The translations under genes and the position numbers were made by a program. 64,000 bases of DNA, taken from positions 60,916,338 to 60,980,337 of the forward strand of contig CM060691.1 in assembly GCA_030686995.1 (NCBI GenBank), written 5' to 3'. Below the pieces are notes generated by a model, which did no database searches, was not told the origin of the DNA, and saw nothing but the letters and a program-made list of their open reading frames with translations. Positions 45,035 to 57,017 of the stretch are shown here, piece after piece. The DNA comes from Artemisia argyi (taxonomy: Eukaryota; Streptophyta; Magnoliopsida; Asterales; Asteraceae). Within the stretch, counting starts at the first letter, position 1. Each line of letters starts with the position of its first letter.

Positions 45035-48000
45035 CCAGTGAACATCAACTGAACCTGCCTCGTCCACCTCCCTTGATTGGTACTCCTCGGAAGGAGAATT
45101 TAGATCGGTTCTGTGAATACCATGGTGAGAAAGGACATTACACTGACGATTGCGACCAACTAAAGAAGCAACTTGAAACCGCCCTCGAGTCAGGAAAATT
45201 GAATCACTTAATCCGCGAGGTTAAAAATAAAGCCAAAGGAAACCAGAAGGGGAGAGGGAAAGTCATCAACATGGTACGATCATCAGGCTATGGGAGGAAG
45301 AGAAGGCCGGAGGAGGTCGAAGAAAGCTGGATGAACGTGGACATCACTTTTCCGCCAATCTCTCGAGCAAATGCAAAAGAGTCTCCAATCATCATTCAAG
45401 CTGAGATAGCAGGGTATTTGGTACAAAATCGGTTAAGACCATCCAACACACCGTTAGTAGGATTTTCAGGAGAAATCTCCCAGCCACTCAGAGTGATTGA
45501 CTTAGAAGTAATTGTTGGGGAAGGAACAAGGTCGAGAAGGACGACCATGGAATTTGCAATCGTACGTGCAACTTTGCCATACAACATCTTGCTAGGCAGG
45601 GCAGGGATTAGCATCTTGAAGGCTGTTCCCTCCACCATTCATGCTATGTTCAAATTTCCAACTCCTAGAGGAGTAGCAACCATCATCACTCGACCATCCA
45701 TGATTGTAGAATGCCGGCGAGCTGAAAAGATGTGCATGCCGGATGTGACATCTAAGATGAATGAGGGAGTCTTGTTGGGTTGTAACATTGTAGAACAAAA
45801 AACCGAGGAAGTTAAGGTGAATGACAAGTACCCAGAGCAACTTGTTACAATCAATGCTGGACTTTCACCCAAATGTAAGTATGAGTTGAAGAAGTTACTG
45901 AGGGTTAACCTGGATGTCTTTGCATGGAAGCCCTCTGATATGACAGGGATACCTAGGCACATAACTGAGCACCACCTTCATGACAATCCATCGAGGGAGC
46001 CGGTTAGGCAAAAACGGAGGACTTTAGCTCCAGTGAGAGGGCAAGCGGTGACCAAAGAAGTTCAAGAAGGGGTAAAGGCTGGAATCATTCGTCAAGTCAG
46101 ATACCCAACATGGATCTCGAATCCTGTGTTAGTAAAGAAGGACGATGGGAGTTAGAGGATGTGCATTTACTTCAAAGACATTAACAAAGGATGCCCCAAA
46201 GATCATTACCCCCTCCCAGAAATCGATTGGAAGATCGAGTCGGTAATGGGATTCAGGTTCAAATGCTTCCTCGATGCATACAAAGGGTATCCTCAGATAC
46301 AAATGGCCAAGGAGGATGAAGAAAAAATAGCGTTTTACACTGACCAAGGGACGTATTGCTATACCAAGATGCCGTTTGGGCTCAAGAACGTTGGAGCTAC
46401 GTACCAAAGGTTGGTAGACAAGGTATTTAAAGATCAAATTGGAAGGAAATTAGAAGCATATGTTGATGACATGGTTATAAAGAGTCATGATGAGAAAGGG
46501 TTGTTGGCCGACGTCGAGTAAACATTCAAAACACTTAGAAAAATTAATATGAAGCTCAACCCTAAGAAGTGCTCGTTTGGCATGGAAGAGGGGAAGTTCC
46601 TTGGATATATAGTCACTTCAGAAGGGATTAGAGCAAATCCTGGGAAAACCAAAGCAATCATGGACATGCAATCGCCTAAGAGTTTAAAGCAAATGCAAAC
46701 GTTTAGTGGGAAGCTAGCAGCGTTGAACAAGTTCTTATCAAAGAGTGTTGTACATTCTCTCCCTTTCTTTGAGACATTGAAGGGATGCACGAAGGACAAC
46801 TTCAAATGGATAGAGGAAGTGGAGCACGCCTTCTTGGAAATGAAGAAACACATGGCCGATTTGCCTCTCCTAACAACCCCAAAACCTGGGGAAGAGTTAT
46901 TCGTCTATCTTTTAGTAGCCGAGTTAGCAGTAAGCGCAGTATTGGTGGCCGAATTAGGGGGCAAGCAAGTCCCAATTCATCACGTTAGTAGAACATTACA
47001 TGATGTAGAAATCAATTATTCTCCGATGGAAAAGCTAGCCTTATCTCTACTACACACATCTCGAAGGCTCAAGAGGTACTTTCAAGCACACCCCATAAGA
47101 GTCATCACTGATCAACCTATCAGGCAAATTCTGAGTAGGGCAGAAACGTCAGGAAGGCTTATGGTATAGGCCATAGAACTTGGGGTATTTGACATTGAAT
47201 ATAAACCAAGAAACTCTGTTAAAGGTCAAGTCTTAGTGGATTTTCTTGCAGAAATGCCGGTGGGGCCAGTTCAACAAGGCAATCCGGGCGTACAAGATGG
47301 ACCACTTGTTGTCACGGCAGTCCCGGACATAGACATGGAAATAGACCAGGAAGAAAACGACTGGAAAAACGATGGGGACGTATGGACACTTTTCACCGAC
47401 GGAGCATCCGGTGAGGATGGAGATGGGGCTGGTTGGGTGCTCACCAGTCCAGAGGAAGTTAAGTATACCTATGCTCTGCACCTGAACTTCCTAAGTTCAA
47501 ACAACGAGTCCGAATATAAGGCTCTCTTAGCTGGGATGTGCACGGCAAGAAAGATGGGGATCCAAAAACTACGGGTGTATGTTGACTCAAACTTGGTGGC
47601 AAACCAAGTTAATGGTGAATTTGAAGCAAGAGGAGAAAGCATGATTCGATACCTCAAAAAGGCTAGAGAGTATGTTGAAGGGTTCCACAAGTTTAGGATA
47701 AGACACGTTCCTCGTCCCCTCAATCGCAAAGTGGATACCTTAAGTAAGCTAGCTGCCACAACGTTCTCCGAACTAACCAAGCAAGTCTTGGTGGAAGTTT
47801 TGAATGAAAGATCCACGGAACTCAAGGAAGTCAACACAGTGGTAGAAGAGGAAGGTGTCACATGGATGACTCCAATCATAAGGTGTCTAGAGAAAGATGA
47901 ATGGCCTGAGGGTCCGAACGAGAGGCGGAAGCTCAGGCTCAAACTGCCCCAATATGTGATGGAGGATGGTGTGTTATTCAAAAAATCTTATATGGTTCCT

Positions 48001-49082
48001 TTGTTAAGATGTGTAGGCCCTTTGCAAGCTAACTACGTCATTCGAGAGATCCACATGGGATCCTGCAGAATGCACTCAGGTCCCAGGTCTGTGGTGGCTA
48101 AAGCTATGAGATAAGGATACTATTGGCCAACCATGCATTCGGATGTACGTCAGGAGATCCGAAAGTGTGATTCATGTCAAATACACTCGCCAGTACCACG
48201 ACTTCCAAAGACAAACATGATGTCAATAATGGCACCATGGCCTTTTTATCAATGGGGAATGGACATTGTGAGGCCTCTACCAGAAGTCCTGGAAGGGTCA
48301 AGTTTATCCTTGTTGCTATTGATTATTTTACTAAATGGATTGAGGCAAAGATAAGTGGGAAGGATGTGAAAAAGTTTGTGTGGGAAAACATAGTGTGTAG
48401 ATTTGGCATACCAAGGATCATTGTTACCGACAATGGAACCCAGTTCGCCAACGACCAATTCAAGGGATGGTTTGAAAGGTTGAACGTCAAGCAAATGAAC
48501 ACAGCAGTGGTTCATCCCCAAGCTAATGGTCTAGTGGAACGAGCAAACAAGAGTCTCATGGAAGGACTGAAAACAAGGCTAGGCAGGGTCAGAGCAGGTT
48601 GGGTTGATGAATTGCCAAATGTGTTATGGGCGCATCGGACTATGCTTAAACAAAGCAATGGTGAAACACCCTTCAGCCTAACCTATGGAAGTGAAGCCAT
48701 CATACCAGCAGAGATTGGGATGCCCACACACCGAGTCATGATGATTAACGAAGCTCTTAACAACGATGAACTTCGGTTAAACTTGGATCTTTTGCAAGAA
48801 CGAAGAGAGATGGCAGCAATCAAGGAGGCCAAGTATAAGAAGAAAATGGAGCAAGAATACAACAAGAGGGTTCGCCCAGTGTCGTTCCGCCCAGGCAAAT
48901 ATGTGTACCGCAGGAACGAGGCTAGTAAAGCTGAAAATCAAGGTAAGTTAGGCCCAACTTGGGAAGGTCCTTACCAAGTATTGGAAGCATTCCAGAGTGG
49001 GTCGTACAAGTTGGCAACAATGGAGGGCGACGAAATACCACGAAAGTGGCACGTAATAAACCTCCGAAAGTGTTATCTTTAA
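45035..49082 (+). pseudogene. pol: Tat Pol polyprotein (protease deleted, RT, two RNase H, integrase)
   Basis: The zinc knuckle CEYHGEKGHYTDDC is at 45112-45153. The protease region (EFAIVRATLPYNILLGRAG) lacks the catalytic D-S/T-G segment; GYLVQ joins NRLRPSNTPL at about 45425. In RT, FLDAYKGYPQIQM is followed by YVDDM (46459). RNase H 1 is at 46830-47170, with an apparently degenerate active site. The second, archaeal-type RNase H starts WTLFTDGASGEDGDGAGW, with D at 47398, NNESEY and VYVDSNL. Integrase has an HHCC-like region ending CDSCQ and the triad D (WGMD, 48262), D (TDNG, 48429) and E (LVER, 48537), the D-D-35-E spacing. Stops lie at 46153, 46519, 47167 and 48112, with a frameshift near 48298, so it is dead. 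The end HVINLRKCYL is the usual Tat integrase tail. Confidence 0.9.
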
Positions 49083-49269
49083 ATCTATTGTATGAAATGC
49101 TTTGTACATCTTATGTAGTTCACTTATTTAAATGAAAATGAATGATATAGCCAACCCATGTGTGGTTCGGCAATTTTCCCAAAGATTGTTATGAACTTAG
49201 ACAAATTATTATGTGACTCCGAAGGATGGTTAGCTACCTCCTGTCAAATGATGTAGTCAATGTATATTC

Positions 49270-49590
49270 TTTAAAAGTGCTATTCACTAAAGGTTATCTA
49301 AAACCCAAGCATGCTATTCACATGGGATAAACAAAAAATCCGAACGTGCTATTCACAAAGGATGAACTAAGTCCTTGTGTGGGCAATATAACATGTTCTT
49401 TAAGTTACCCAAATGTGCTATTCACATGGGATGAACAAAAAATCCGAATGTTCTATTCACAAAGGATGAACTAAGTCTTTGTGTGGTCAACTTAACATGT
49501 TCTTTAAGATACCCAAATGTGCTATTCACATGGGATGAATGAAAAATCCGAATGTGCTGTTCACAAAGTATGAACGAAACATGTGCTTTG
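49270..49590. repeat. 104-bp tandem repeat, about three units, after integrase
   Basis: TGCTATTCACATGGGAT-like phrases start at 49312, 49416 and 49521. The units also share CTATTCACAAAGGATGAAC and AACATGTTCTTTAAG. Non-coding, between integrase and the antisense ORF. 49083-49269 and 49591-49844 hold nothing recognisable. Confidence 0.85.
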
Positions 49591-49844
49591 TAAATTTAAC
49601 GAACAAGTCTACAAACTAGTAAAAAAAAAGAAGAAGAATGAGGAATCACGTAAGTAACCTCGAATGGCATGATAATCAGTCAAATACAAATAAAAAAGCT
49701 ACTACAAAGCAAGATAAAGGTCACGACAAAGCATGTTCGTGAATACAAGTGCCAGAAATAATCAAGTCATTACAAATTGAACCAAATATCATGACTTAAA
49801 GTTTGTGAATGTAAACACAAAAAGATGGTGGAACAAATGTCACA

Positions 49845-51435
49845 TTAAGTCTCGGGAGCGCCTTCTGGCTCAGCATACTCGGGATGGATGTCGAGAAGCT
49901 CAGTAACAGAGGAAGAATAACTAGCACTGACTTGCTCGATATAAGAATAAGTGGTTTCAAAGAGCTCCTCGAAGGCTGGTTCAAATGTCTTCTCGGCATC
50001 CACGTCCAAATCAGTCGCAGATGCGACCAACTCCTCATACACCTCTGGGGAACGAGCTATCTTTAATCCTGCAATATAACCTGCTGAGAAAGATAAACAT
50101 TGAAAACAAGCATGATATTTCTGGTACTCCTCACTCTTCAGGAGACGAGACACAACAGTTGGAAGCAAATCTCTCACAGCTCTTTCCTTCTCACTTTCAA
50201 GTAAAGCAATCTTTTCCTTCTGACCTATAATCTTTTCGTTCATACACCTCTTGAGAGATTCTTCTAAACCGACTTCCTTATTATGTTTGTCCAACTTAAC
50301 CTCCAAATCTTTCTTCTCCTGCTGTAACGAAAGAACCTGAGCTTTGCGTTCCTTATACTTCTCTTTAAGTTTCTCATGCTCCTCCTTAAGCTCCTCATGG
50401 GATAACCACAAATCCTCATCCCGGTCAAGCAGGTCAGCAACAGTTGACACAGCTGTCCCTAGCTTATCATAACAATGCCGAAGAGCATCCTTATAAGAGA
50501 AGCTGCGTTGAAATTTCTGCTCTACCGGAGTAGACAACTGTGAGAGCATTTCACGACAAGTTGCCTTTGTGTTATACCGATCATCTGATGTAATCTCCCA
50601 AGTTGCTCGCAACTTGCTTTGAAGTACCCACACCTGCAACGTCAGTCGATGCCTTGGTCACATATGAACCTGCCAAAATAAAATAGAAACACTTAATTAA
50701 ACAAACTCATAAGAAGGAAGGAAACCAAACAAGGGACATACCTTTACTAGCACGATGAGTCTCTCTCGAGGAAAGATCATGCTCAGACTCCTCTAAAGAT
50801 TCCTCAGTCGAGGAATCACCTCGAGGATCAGTAACATCATGGTTGTGCGCAACTGCCTTAGTAATATCGATCGAAACATCATCATTCTCTTGCTGAGAAT
50901 CAACCATCGCTAGCTTACATTTTCTGGAAGCCCCCTTCTGTGCACTAGATATCCCCGAGGTACTTCCAGTCTTCTGCCTACTAGACGGAGGGATGGAACT
51001 AGAAGTACCTTTGCCTTTGGACCTCGACCGAGGATCAGGTCGAGTCACCCTGGCTTGGTCAGAAGTCAATGGTGGAATAACATCACTAGGAGAACCAGGA
51101 GCCCTAGTGTAATCTCCAATCGACTGAATAAAGGTGGGCTGACCAGTAGGGTCTCCTTCATACATCGGCTCGGTGGTAATTTTGGTACCTTGCAAAGAAG
51201 GTAAACGAAGGAATCTCGCCATGCTCTACACTACAAAACAAACAAAACAGATATACAATTATGAGAACATTATATATATGAAAATAATTACAGGGATGGA
51301 CATACCATTCCCATCGGCATCTTCCATGACCGGCTTAAGATAATCATCATCCCACAATTTACTAAGGGTTCGGGTGATTTTTACAAGAAGGGTTGTAGGA
51401 ATCATCGTAAGGGTTTGGCTCGGTTTGAAAGTGTA
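49845..51435 (-). pseudogene. Antisense ORF of the Tat element, C-terminal exons
   Basis: Minus-strand gene downstream of integrase, as in Grande/Retand-type elements. Exon 51435-51306 reads LLVKITRTLSKLWDDDYLKP, VMEDADGNG and ends at GTATGT. Exon about 51226-50742 reads MARFLRLPSLQGTKITTEP, then a Ser/Arg-rich basic stretch (RSRSKGKGTSSSIPPSSRQK), and ends HRASK at GTATGT. Exon 50633-49845 reads VWVLQSKLRATWEITSDD, then a long coiled coil (EELKEEHEKLKEKYKERKAQ), ending in an acidic tail. The N-terminal half is at 63549-63984, separated by the Athila insertion. Function unknown; the N-terminal domain is named a putative gypsy-type transposon domain in plant annotations. The frame at the first splice junction does not join cleanly. 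Confidence 0.7.
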
Positions 51436-52427
51436 CCACTTGTCTCCCGCTTCGTCAGTACGCGAGGATGCGTAATCCACAAAAGCTTGTCCGGGGAGTT
51501 CCACGCAATCACGAGTGTCATGGGGACCACTACATAATTCGCATGAAGAAGTGATTTTGTTCACTTGGCTTGAAGGCTTAGGAGCTTGGTAAGATTTCAT
51601 GAGAAACTTGACTTGGTCCTTAAGTTCCATGATCCTATGGTCGGGAGTGCTAGAATTGTTCGAAGGCAAAGATATTGCCTTGACCGTTTTGTTCAAATCA
51701 CGGGGATCATTCCAACTTTCGTTGTCATAGAGAGCAAGATCTTCTATGAGTTCCCATGATTCTTCCGCACTTAGATCACGTAGCTTGCCACTGGCCGATT
51801 GGTCAATGGTTAGCCTTGTGGAGAGATCGATATGGTCATAGAAGATTTGGACGTGGAGCCAAAGATCTATGCTATGATGAGGGACTTTTTGGAGTAAGTC
51901 CTTGAAACGAGTCCATGCTTCATATAGAGTTTCACCTTGACGTTGTTGGAACATCAAGATATCATTTCTAAGCTTGGTAGTTCTCCCCGGTGGGAAAAAT
52001 TGAGCAAGGAATCGAGTTGGAGATCATCCCATGAGGTGATGGATCCCGCGGGTAAACGTTCAAGCCATTGACTAGCTTGATCACGTAGAGAGAATTAGAA
52101 TAGACGTAATTGGGTCGACTCTCTAGTCACAACATCAAGGTCTATGGAATCTACGATTTTAAGGAAATCCTTGAGATGTTGGTTAGGATCTTCGGAACGA
52201 AGTCCATGGAATGCACATCCGCTTTGCACTAACCGGATGGTGTCGGATCGCAAGTGGGACACATTGGCTCCTTGAGTGAGCTCAATAGTGTTTCGATAGC
52301 CTTGGTGGCTAGGACAGGAATACTCTCCTAAAGTTCGGGGCCTAGGAGGTTGGTTTGCTAGAGGTGGGTTTTGTGGGTGGTTTTGTTGTAGTGGGTTGAT
52401 GGGTTCAAAGATGTTACCACCTTCCAT
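51436..52427 (-). pseudogene. gag: Athila-like Gag
   Basis: Starts MEGGNIFEPINPLQQNHPQ. It has the Gag core LRDQASQWLERLPAGSITSW followed by PPGRTTKLRNDILMFQQRQG and ETLYEAWTRFKDLLQKVPHH, and the knuckle CELCSGPHDTRDC. An in-frame TAA at 52095 and a one-base deletion in a T run near 51995 break it. The C-terminus is cut at the junction with the Tat antisense ORF. Encodes the capsid-like protein of an Athila-clade element. Confidence 0.8.
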
Positions 52428-52589
52428 GATGTCGGATGGTAAGGGTTATGAACAAAGACATGAAGAAATAAGATAGACTAAAGAAAACCTAAAAATAAAA
52501 ATAAAATCTTACTAGAAAGGAATCTAGCAAGTAGACCTAATAAAAAGAAATCCTAACCTAGACAATAACTATTCCCCGAGCTGCGGCGC

Positions 52590-53843
52590 TGTTGAAAACT
52601 AGAAGGGGGGTTGAATAGTTTTACGTCCTTTTTAAATTTATTACAAAAATATTTTGTAGCTTATTAAAAACTTTCGATTCGATCTCAAGTGAATTCAAGT
52701 GACAACCAATATAAGCAATTCTAATCTAATAATGAAAGTATTGAAATGTAATGAAGAAAAGATAGAGTTAGATAGATCAAACCACAACACGCGAATTTAT
52801 AGTGGTTCGGCTACAAGGACACCTTCCTTGTCCTACTCCACTCCCCGAGTACCACACTCGAGAGTTTTCTTCACTATGTCAACAAACTCCTTATGGTGGA
52901 GAAACCTTACACACCTTGGATTACACGAGTTAACGACACTAAGCTAAATGTCGAGTTCTAATCGTAGCTAGAACCAATCTCACAACTTCTTCAAGGCTTC
53001 ACACCTTCTTCACACCTTCACAAATTCTTCAAGACTTCACACCTTGTCAACTTCACACCTTCTTCTATGCACAACTAAGTCACAACTACTAAACTACTTT
53101 ACAACACACCTAGTTTCTACAATCAACAAATTCACACAACACTTTTACAAATATCTAACACTACTACAATATGAAACTAGCTAATCACAACACTACTACA
53201 ATTAGATGGATGTAGAGGAGTGTTCTTCTTCTTGCACTTGAGTGGATGAAGCTTTGGATCACTTGGAAACAAAGACTTATGAATTATATGATCAAAGGTT
53301 TTTAGATCTAGAAATGGAGGTTGGATCAGAAAGTTTATAGTGCAAAAAGGTGAGAAAAATATGTGAAATGATCCAATATTTATAGGGCCAGAAATTACTG
53401 TTCTGGAGCGTGCCGGTCCCCTTAATTAGGGGCCGGTCCCCTTAATGATTAAAGGGGCCGCCTAGTAAAATTAAGGGGGCCGCCCTCCTGAACGTTGGAA
53501 AAGTTTTTCTGGATAAAATTTGTCCTTTTTGGTTGGAAATTTGAAATCATATCTTTGTGGCTTAATATAACTATACCAAAAATGATTTACAAATATATAT
53601 AAAATGTTTATATCATTTTATAAAATGTTATGTCTTAAGACAAGGTTTCCTTTGATCATGTAATGCATAAGATGCTTAGTTTATGCATACCTTAAGTGAT
53701 ATTAGATGTAGAGGTAAATATTTATTACTAAATACTTGTTTACGTCTTAATCTTGACTTAATTTCATTTGAGTTTTGTGATTATCAAAACATAGGTTTAT
53801 TGAGAAATATTAATAACGTTTTTAGACATTATTTATATCAACA
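52590..53843 (-). repeat. 3' LTR of the SIRE-type element
   Basis: Matches 60903-62156 nearly base for base. Contains the palindromic CCGGTCCCCTTAA module (about 53405-53490), a minus-strand TATA box CCTATAAATATTGG near 53375, and a run of CACACCTTCTTC-like units at 52984-53065. Confidence 0.95.
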
Positions 53844-54342
53844 ATCTCCCCCTTTTTGATGATTACAAAGCTTAAACTCATTAACTCAAAAATTAGTTTT
53901 TAAACAAGTATTTTAGTGAGTTTATATTTACTTCTCCCCCTTTTTGTAGAATCAAAAAGGTTATGCCGACAATTTTCAAATGTGAAAATTTGACGGGAAG
54001 ATATCTCCCCCTTGATGTGTACTCTCCCTCGTTTGGGGGCACCAAGAGAACGAGCTATGGAATGCTTTGTAAAACAAAAATATTAGAAGCACAAGTATAT
54101 GCATGCAAACATGTATAAGGTGATAAGGAAATAATTAAGCATGTTTGAAAGAAAGCATTCATATTAAAGAAATGGTTGTGTCAAGACACAACATACAAGT
54201 GGCAATAAGGATTACAAGTAGAAAAGCTAGTTCACACACTAACAACTAGGAAAATACATCTTCATGCAAAGAGTACATGGTTTTCATAGAGCTTGCAAGC
54301 AAAAGAGTGGTAGGGGTTTTATTTATTAAGCATATCATATGC

Positions 54343-54948
54343 TTAATTTGGAGAGCATGATGGTGATGGTGGAGGAATGGGTGAGAATTGTGGTGGAGGA
54401 ATGATTGGAGAGGATGGTGGAGTTGGTGGTGGTGGTGGTGGTGGGTTGGTAAGCAAATGTTCAATATATGAAAACATATATTGAATTTCATCTCTAAGTC
54501 CAAAGATGACGGTGCGGTTGTGGATGCAACAAAGACAAGTATCCCCATGGGATTCAAGTAGCCTCCAAGGTACGGGATTGGCAAAGAATGGTGGTGTAAT
54601 TGGTGGAGATGAGAGATGAGCATCAAGAGGTGTTATTGGTGAGAGTGAAATGATAAGATGGGTGGAGATAGGTTCTTGTGTAGGAAGTGGGGATGATACT
54701 TGTGGTGACAAGTGTGAGTTGATGTAGTCATTGATTGATGAGGTTGAGGGTATGGAGGATGAGGAAGTTCCATGAGTGGAAGGTGTTTTAGATGGTGCAT
54801 TGGGTGCACTTGGGGATGAGCATTTGGGTGGAGATGATGGGGTTTTGTTGTCTTCATTTGTTAAGTCAATGAAGAGTTGTTTTGGGGGGATGACCACAAG
54901 CTTTTGTTTCTTGGAGGCTTTGGAGTGTGAGGTGCTTGGTGGAGTCAT
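54343..54948 (-). CDS. ORF3 of the SIRE-type element: Pro/Ser-rich protein
   Basis: 201 aa, intact. Starts MTPPSTSHSKASKKQKLVVI. The first 110 residues are Ser, Pro and Thr rich and probably disordered. A short conserved-looking core, VPWRLLESHGDTCLCCIHNR followed by TVIFGLRDEIQYMFSYIEHL, precedes a poly-Pro tail. It is the last coding unit before the 3' LTR. No family function known to me; it may be the end of the extra downstream protein seen in this Copia group. No transmembrane segment, so not a classical envelope. Confidence 0.5.
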   Translation of the reverse strand: MTPPSTSHSKASKKQKLVVIPPKQLFIDLTNEDNKTPSSPPKCSSPSAPNAPSKTPSTHGTSSSSIPSTSSINDYINSHLSPQVSSPLPTQEPISTHLIISLSPITPLDAHLSSPPITPPFFANPVPWRLLESHGDTCLCCIHNRTVIFGLRDEIQYMFSYIEHLLTNPPPPPPPTPPSSPIIPPPQFSPIPPPSPSCSPN

Positions 54949-55145
54949 GATGATTTAGATGGTGAATGATGAGATGAAGAATGGTGATTGTGGAGGGAAT
55001 TTATAGTATGGAAATGGTTGATTTAGGTATGTATTTGAAATGGTTGAATGAGATTCTAAAATTAGTTGGGTTAAAATGAGAAATGGTAGCTGAAACTAAA
55101 GAAAGGGTTCACAAGATGCAAAAGAAAACAGTGAATCCAGTTCCA

Positions 55146-55226
55146 GATGGCCGGTCCCCTTAATTGTATGCCGGCCCCCTTAATGATTAAGGGGACCGCC
55201 TAGGGAATTAAGGGGGCCGCCCATCT
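55146..55226. repeat. Palindromic GGCCGGTCCCC module (internal copy 1)
   Basis: AGATGGCCGGTCCCCTTAA at left and TTAAGGGGGCCGCCCATCT at right form an imperfect inverted repeat, with a second internal pair (GGCCCCCTTAATGATTAAGG). The same module occurs in each LTR and at 57998-58074. Confidence 0.85.
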
Positions 55227-55339
55227 GGTGTTTTCCCAGACGACCAGAAACCCAAAATTTGCAGAATTTGGTGATTTTTCAAGTGTGTTTTTCCAGCAAG
55301 CTCTATTAGAAGTATATACTCTAGGAATGATGATATATA

Positions 55340-55444
<105 letters not shown>

Positions 55445-55662
55445 CCAAATTTTGCATGCAAATTAACATATTATAATCCACATTGAAAAGAAGCATAGCA
55501 TAACAATAAGATAGTAGCATGATAATAGTTAAAGTCTAAACGTCATTCAAGAGATAAACAAGAAAAAAAACACAAGTATTTCCGAATAAATCGGACAAAT
55601 AGCAAACCATACAAATGTCTAATAGAAACAAATAATAACAAGTAGCAATACGTCAATATCTT

Positions 55663-56880
55663 CTACTTCTTCTTCTTTCCAAGCATCTTCCTAAACATCT
55701 TCCCAACGGATTTGAATCCTCCTCGAAGTTCTTCATGTATTTGTTGTTGGCGGTTGATGATGGACGTTTGACGAGTGAAGAGAAGCTCATCGGTACGTTC
55801 ATGAGGAAGAGGAACTTGATACTCGGTATCGTCAATATCGGAAAGATTTTCAACAAAGGTCGTGTGGGATGGAGTACTAACACGTGAGGTGTTTTCCTCC
55901 TCATCATCATCATCCTCACGATGCGATGTAGAACCACGAGGCCTAGAATACAAAGGAACACGAGATTTTCCTTTGTCACTTCGAGAACGACGAGTACGAA
56001 CACGAGTAAGTTGGTTCAAAGTAGGAAGGATATGAACGTAGTAATCTCTTTGAAGATGTGGGTAATGTTCCATCACATAACGATAAAGTCGTATGAGGAA
56101 CATACCATAAGGAAGATTTGCATTTGGGATGTTTTTGGCGGACATGATTCGATGAATAAAAAGATAAGCCAAGTTGTATTGCTCTTCAGCAACTACACAA
56201 TACAACATGTGGGCAATGCTCGCCGTGACATGATCACGGTGACCACCAGTACCAAACGCATTCTCGCGAATGAGTTCTTCCCACTTTTTCATATCTTGGC
56301 TTAACTCTTTGAGGAGGATTTGATTTGCATGAATATCGACATTCTTCGACTTGATTACTCGACTAGTCGTACGATGTTCTAGTTCAAGCATTCGTCGAAT
56401 GTCTTCAGGACTAGGAATCTCAGAATAGTAGGGGCCATCCTGAGGACGATTTCTTTCAAGAGAGGAAAGATCCCATTCATTTGAGAAAACGGCTTGGCCG
56501 TTGTATGGGATTCTAAGAATATTTCCAAATTGAGCAAGAGTAAGAGTGATGAATTGATTTTGAATCATGAAGGAAATGAGGAGATGACCATAGGGATCGG
56601 TTTGCACCGTCACTTGGCTATAGAAGTCGAGGATAAAACAAGGAATGATTGGTTCATTGATTTGGAAAAGACATTCAAAACGAATATTGGAGATCATTCG
56701 TTCGGTTTGATCAGATTCATAGAAAGATGGATCGACAATTCTTCCTTCGTGAATGTTTCTATTTTCAATAGGACGATAGAAACATGCAACTGAAGGAGAC
56801 ATGCTGGGAGTAGAAGAGACATTTGGAATGTATTGTTTGGTTTTGGAGACATCACCAACCGTGGTCTTAGGCATTTTCAC
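55663..56880 (-). CDS. ORF2 of the SIRE-type element, plant-transposon-type domain
   Basis: 405 aa, intact, from ATG 56880. Residues about 60-300 form a globular domain with IIPCFILDFYSQVTVQTD, LTLAQFGNILRIPYNGQAVF, GPYYSEIPSPEDIRRMLELE and GGHRDHVTASIAHMLYCVVA. This pattern is known to me from predicted Copia-associated proteins in daisy-family genomes. A basic, nuclear-signal-like stretch (RTRRSRSDKGKSR) and an acidic run (DDDDEEENT) follow, and the C-terminus ends GKKKK. It lies where pol-downstream accessory ORFs occur. No catalytic motif seen; role unknown. Its openness suggests recent activity of the family. Confidence 0.6.
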   Translation of the reverse strand: MKMPKTTVGDVSKTKQYIPNVSSTPSMSPSVACFYRPIENRNIHEGRIVDPSFYESDQTERMISNIRFECLFQINEPIIPCFILDFYSQVTVQTDPYGHLLISFMIQNQFITLTLAQFGNILRIPYNGQAVFSNEWDLSSLERNRPQDGPYYSEIPSPEDIRRMLELEHRTTSRVIKSKNVDIHANQILLKELSQDMKKWEELIRENAFGTGGHRDHVTASIAHMLYCVVAEEQYNLAYLFIHRIMSAKNIPNANLPYGMFLIRLYRYVMEHYPHLQRDYYVHILPTLNQLTRVRTRRSRSDKGKSRVPLYSRPRGSTSHREDDDDEEENTSRVSTPSHTTFVENLSDIDDTEYQVPLPHERTDELLFTRQTSIINRQQQIHEELRGGFKSVGKMFRKMLGKKKK

Positions 56881-56936
56881 CTAAACAATATAACAACAAA
56901 AATAAAATTAATATAAAAACAACTATCATGCATATG

Positions 56937-57012
<76 letters not shown>
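56937..57012. repeat. AT microsatellite
   Basis: An AT run just upstream (in element sense) of ORF2. Confidence 0.95.

Positions 57013-57017
<5 letters not shown>

Noticed and set aside
47469..47981. 170-codon minus-strand frame
   Set aside because: Antisense shadow of the Tat archaeal-type RNase H region.
52699..52947. 82-codon plus-strand frame, also at 61012-61260
   Set aside because: Present in both LTRs of the SIRE element on the antisense strand; LTR sequence, not a gene.
54246..54626. His/Pro-rich minus-strand frame
   Set aside because: Out-of-frame overlap of the Pro/Ser-rich ORF3, caused by its biased codons.
55663..56880. Envelope-like protein
   Set aside because: ORF2 lies in the position of env-like ORFs, but no signal peptide, fusion-type segment or transmembrane helix is visible; kept as an accessory ORF of unknown role.
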